Shown: positions 23,919-25,610 of the stretch, in pieces
How positions within the stretch are numbered: the stretch's first letter is position 1
Layout of the letters: each line of letters starts with the position of its first letter
DNA from: Hypsibius dujardini
Taxonomy: Eukaryota > Tardigrada > Eutardigrada > Parachela > Hypsibiidae
DNA length: 25,610 nucleotides
NCBI GenBank assembly: GCA_001579985.1
Contig: LRSR01001881.1
Span: 1 to 25,610, forward strand
Direction: 5' to 3'
Notes under the pieces: generated by a model
Database searches by the model: none
Seen by the model: the letters and a program-made list of their open reading frames with translations, nothing else
Told to the model about the DNA's origin: nothing
Translations under genes and position numbers: made by a program

Positions 23919-24283
23919 AGTTTACACTTAGATTCGCACGTGTAACCGCAATGGACCAGTGTAGCACTTCGAGTGCTGGATCCTCTTGCTCATGGGTCTC
24001 CTCGCGTATATGACCTAACTGATGTCCCGAATACTAGTGCTCATAATTGTTTTACATTCTTAGGCCAAGTGTGTCCACAATTGTATCCCTTATGTCAGTT
24101 TGTACTCTGCAAATTAAGGCACACTCGATTCAGTAACGATCGGTTGCCTGGATAGTTGCCGGCATGATAAATCAAGTGACATTTCACTCAGTCACGTTGT
24201 TCCTGCATTAATTTGCTTTCTCAAAATGATTTACATGTATATGATTCGGAGCCTGAAGCCATCGCTGTCGATTCGCTTCCTAC

Positions 24284-24514
24284 GTTGATACGCTTCGTAC
24301 GATGGTTCGCTCCGTACGATGGTACGCTTCCTACGATGGTACGCTTCCTACGATGGTTCGCTCCGTACGATGGTACGCTTCGTACAATGGTTCGCTTCGT
24401 ACGATGGTACGCTTCGTACGATGGTTCGCTCCGTACGATGGTACGCTTCGTACAATGGTTCGCTTCGTACGATGGTACGCTCCGTACGATGGTACGCTCC
24501 GTACGATGGTACGA
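24284..24514. repeat. Minisatellite of about 13 units of 17 bp
   Basis: Units are variants of GTACGATGGTACGCTTC with alternation of GGTTCGC/GGTACGC and CTCC/CTTC. Four-unit blocks (68 bp) repeat at about 24351-24418 and 24419-24486, giving a higher-order structure. Because 17 is not a multiple of 3 and the unit lacks stops in every phase, all six frames are open across it. Confidence 0.95.
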
Positions 24515-24583
24515 CACGAAACTGAAACCGCTGGAAATGGACCCTGGTCACAGCCTGCTCAATGCCGTTGCACGGGAAGCCGA

Positions 24584-24971
24584 ATGAACAGTCGAGGAAA
24601 CGGTGGTGAGGGTGAGGATGGTAGGGACACAGACGACGAGCTGATGAGTAACCACGAAGGCGTCTTCAGATGGCCGGAAGACTCCCCCGCAGACTGTAAT
24701 GTGGTCTACATTGCAACTCCAGAGAATATGTTTGTTTTACCGACGGAGGACAAGGGTCTTGCGTTTCAGTATCTCGAGGTGTTATACGACTTTGTTGGGG
24801 CACTGATGACTACGATACACGCTCTAACGCCACCCAATGACTCGCTGTTGAACTACCAGTTTCAGAAGGTGTAACGCCGTTTTGGATGAGATTGTCCTAG
24901 TTGGGAGAATTTGTTGCGGTGATGCAAGTGCTATAACAGAGCATTTAGACGCTGTTGGTGAATTAAAATGA
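24584..24971 (+). CDS. AP-5 complex sigma-subunit-like protein, C-terminal part, with apparent one-base frameshift
   Basis: From a possible Met at 24584 the frame reads an acidic GEGEDGRDTDDEL, then EGVFRWPEDSP, VVYIATPENMFVLPTEDKG, LEVLYDFVGALMTTI and NDSLLNYQFQKV. It stops at TAA 24872-24874. Shifting by one base at 24872 continues NAVLDEIVLVGRICCGDAS to TGA 24969-24971. Together these read as the end of a longin-type adaptor small subunit, a long helix followed by a second helix of LDE...G type, and by memory resemble AP5S1. The split just before the VLDE helix suggests an extra base: a sequencing error, an allele, or a pseudogene. The 5' exons are not found; the same frame runs upstream through the 17-bp minisatellite, which is probably intronic or an expanded 5' part. 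Identity is tentative. Confidence 0.4.
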
Positions 24972-25106
24972 AACACACGGGCAATAGTCGTTTAAAAAGG
25001 GTGAACATTTTGGGCAGTCGCAGACAATACAACTCAAGTTCTCAAGACAGTTCCAGATCTGCTGTAAAGTGTTATCATTGCTGCGTCTACGTGGCACGAT
25101 ACACAG

Positions 25107-25207
25107 ACATAGAGGGATTCAGGCAGACATCCGACCCACAGATGGATTCAGGCAGACATCCGAGACACAGAGAGGGATTCAGGCAGACATCCGACACATA
25201 GAGGGAT
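25107..25207. repeat. Three tandem units of about 29-31 bp
   Basis: Units share GATTCAGGCAGACATCCGA followed by a variable ACACAGAGAG-like segment. The array is downstream of the AP-5-sigma-like gene. Confidence 0.85.
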
Positions 25208-25359
25208 AATAACGAATGCAAAGTGACCATGGTAAGGTAAGGGGCTATTTGCGTAAGGTTCAAACTCAAAGGCAGCGACCGTGGCGCTTTCGGTGGGACA
25301 TATATAACAGTTAGCGCAAATGAGCATTTTTTTCGTTTTGATAAAGGCGACAGATTGTG

Positions 25360-25548
25360 ATGGTACGCATGGTCGGTAATGTGCGTCGTTTAATTTCCTC
25401 GTCTGAGGGCAATCATCTTTCTTTTTTCGCTGCTTCTATCGGTTCGGACACGATGTCTGCTGGTCATCGCTGCATCTACTTATACCCTGAAGAAAAGCAA
25501 TTTGTCGGTTGGAGTACGCCCACACGTGCTGTGGTGAATGGTGACTGA
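25360..25548 (+). CDS. Uncharacterised open frame, 62 codons
   Basis: The frame from ATG 25360 to TGA 25546-25548 encodes MVRMVGNVRRLISSSEGNH and onward, with FVGWSTPTRAVVNGD at the end. No domain is recognised. It could be an exon of a gene continuing to the right or a chance frame. Confidence 0.2.
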   Translation: MVRMVGNVRRLISSSEGNHLSFFAASIGSDTMSAGHRCIYLYPEEKQFVGWSTPTRAVVNGD

Positions 25549-25610
25549 TTTGCATTTATATTTCTTAACATAGCGTCTTTGCCAGCTGCACAAAGGGAAA
25601 CCGTCAGTCC

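Noticed and set aside
24221-24551. Arg/Tyr/Ser-rich repeat proteins on both strands
   Set aside because: They are products of a 17-bp tandem repeat open in every frame.

Overview
The window is nuclear DNA from an intron-rich, compact animal genome. Evidence for an animal is a furin/PC1-type proprotein convertase, a mosaic EB-EGF-LDLa secreted protein with phase-1 introns, HSBP1, a DRP1-type dynamin, and many short GT-AG introns of roughly 60-500 nt. Gene spacing is often under 1 kb, which would suit a sponge or another early-branching invertebrate. The species cannot be named from the sequence alone.

Layout, left to right. 33-3414 (minus): 5' part of a secreted or membrane protein with EB-like cysteine modules, a calcium-binding EGF domain and an LDL-receptor class A domain, running off the left edge. 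3295-3667 (plus): a weak two-exon reading that is antisense to the signal-peptide exon of that gene. 4909-6531 (minus): complete five-exon NDUFS7, the complex I PSST subunit. 6974-10056, perhaps to 10268 (minus): an intron-containing gene whose C-terminal half looks like a bacterial Uma2-type PD-(D/E)XK nuclease domain; a possible mitochondrial presequence exon lies just upstream but is not cleanly joined. 11381-12137 (plus): two-exon HSBP1. 12957-16713 (plus): complete eleven-exon DRP1/DNM1L. 18340-22506 (plus): complete sixteen-exon proprotein convertase. 23163-23306 (plus): decayed C-terminus of a non-LTR retrotransposon reverse transcriptase. 24584-24971 (plus): 3' part of a gene resembling the AP-5 sigma subunit, with an apparent one-base frameshift.

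The spaces and introns hold many small repeats. There are three copies of a 124-128 bp fold-back element with TA target sites, two copies of a GC-rich inverted-repeat element, and one 148-bp element with perfect 29-bp inverted repeats. Minisatellites have units of about 22, 40, 17 and 30 bp, and tetranucleotide arrays occur in two introns of the convertase gene.

The genes do not form a pathway. NDUFS7 and DRP1 both serve mitochondria, and the nuclease-like gene may do so, but this looks like ordinary neighbourhood rather than a cluster. The most unusual locus is the Uma2-like gene with its duplicated putative first exon. All exon models were built by hand from splice signals and reading-frame continuity.
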